From positions 1 to 13,124 of the forward strand of contig DATBIS010000050.1 in NCBI GenBank assembly GCA_036556805.1: a stretch of DNA of 13,124 nt, read 5' to 3'. The position numbers and the translations under genes were made by a program. A model generated the notes under the pieces. It searched no databases. It was not told the origin of the DNA and saw only the letters and a list, made by a program, of their open reading frames with translations. This DNA is from DATBIS01 sp036556805. Lineage in GTDB: Bacteria > Actinomycetota > UBA4738 > HRBIN12. How positions within the stretch are numbered: the stretch's first letter is position 1; each line of letters starts with the position of its first letter. Shown here piece after piece: positions 12,659-13,124 of the stretch.

Positions 12659-13124
12659 CCGACGCGCTCGTGATCGAGGGGCTCCACAAGTCCTTCGGCG
12701 CGCTCGCGGTGCTGAGGGGGATCGACCTGCGCGTGGCCGAGCACCAGGTGGTCTGCCTCATCGGCGCGAGCGGCTCGGGAAAGTCGACGCTGCTTCGATG
12801 CATCAACCTGCTCGAGCCCGTCGACGCCGGGCGCATCGTGGTGGACGGCGAGGACCTCGGCGCGCCCGGCGTCGACGTGAACCTCATCCGCCGCCGGATC
12901 GGCATCGTGTTCCAGGCGTTCAACCTCTTCCCGCACATGACGGTGTTGCGCAACGTCACGCTCGCGCCGGTCAAGGCGCTCGGCCTTCCTCCCGGGGAGG
13001 CCGAGGCCCAGGCGCGCGCGTTGCTCGCGCGGTTCGGTTTGGAGGACAAGGCCGACGAGTATCCGGACCGGCTGTCGGGCGGCCAGCAGCAGCGCGTGGC
13101 GATCACCCGCGCCCTCGCGATGAA
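12655..13124 (+). CDS. Amino-acid ABC transporter ATPase, N-terminal part (3' end outside window)
   Basis: The first 156 residues of the ATPase for the adjacent uptake system. Walker A GASGSGKST (37-45), the Q-loop Gln87 in IVFQAFNLFPHMTVL, and the signature LSGGQQQR (140-147) are all present; Walker B, the D-loop and the switch His lie beyond the window end. AFNLFPHMTVL is characteristic of the GlnQ/HisP group. The GTG start overlaps the permease stop (GTGA). The fragment DKADEYPDRLSGGQQQR is close to DKAEQYPIRLSGGQQQR in the left-edge ATPase; flanking bases differ, so these are two genes, not one wrapped sequence. With the binding protein and permease it completes a standard three-gene importer. 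Confidence 0.94.
   Translation, partial: MTDALVIEGLHKSFGALAVLRGIDLRVAEHQVVCLIGASGSGKSTLLRCINLLEPVDAGRIVVDGEDLGAPGVDVNLIRRRIGIVFQAFNLFPHMTVLRNVTLAPVKALGLPPGEAEAQARALLARFGLEDKADEYPDRLSGGQQQRVAITRALAM

Noticed and set aside
1..13124. The window as a closed circle joining the two edge ATPase fragments
   Set aside because: The shared signature region differs in bases and residues between the two edges, so they are separate genes.

Overview
The window looks like chromosome from a high-GC member of the Actinomycetota. The GC content is very high and strongly biased to third codon positions. GTG and TTG starts are common. The gene order polA-rpsA-coaE is the one seen around these genes in mycobacteria and relatives. 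Several genes have a TAnnnT -10 element 6-9 bases before the start codon and no Shine-Dalgarno sequence, the usual actinobacterial leaderless arrangement. Genus and species cannot be read from the sequence. No phage, transposon, CRISPR, rRNA or tRNA was seen.

Layout, left to right. (1) 1-384: 3' end of an amino-acid ABC transporter ATPase, followed by a good intrinsic terminator (432-464). (2) 385-753: the only gene-free stretch above 300 bases. It holds that terminator and a near-consensus leftward promoter (630-658) that may drive a small structured RNA. (3) 754-2035, minus strand: a two-gene iron operon, an FTR1/EfeU-type permease followed by a type-1-copper lipoprotein. (4) 2036-2186: a divergent control region with inverted repeats. 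(5) 2187-6969: core genes polA (DNA polymerase I), rpsA (ribosomal protein S1) and coaE (dephospho-CoA kinase). (6) 6997-9022: a tightly overlapping set of a HAD-family hydrolase, a DUF2203 protein and a D-2-hydroxyacid dehydrogenase. (7) 9044-10782: a DrrAB-like ABC-2 exporter pair. (8) 10852 to the end: a polar amino-acid uptake operon in the order binding lipoprotein, permease, ATPase, the last cut off by the window edge.

How the genes relate. FTR1 and the copper lipoprotein form a plausible minimal iron-uptake unit, with the cupredoxin in the place that EfeO or FtrB takes elsewhere. polA, rpsA and coaE are housekeeping genes sharing a conserved neighbourhood rather than a pathway. The HAD, DUF2203 and dehydrogenase genes overlap by 4 bases each and must be co-transcribed; their joint substrate is unknown. 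The two glutamine-type ATPases at the two window edges are similar but not identical, so the cell has at least two such transporters within about 13 kb.

Most of the window is ordinary core genome. The least explained parts are the putative small RNA locus at about 496-658, the FTR1-cupredoxin pair with its divergent promoter region, and the HAD-DUF2203-dehydrogenase operon. I saw no convincing new defence or mobile system.
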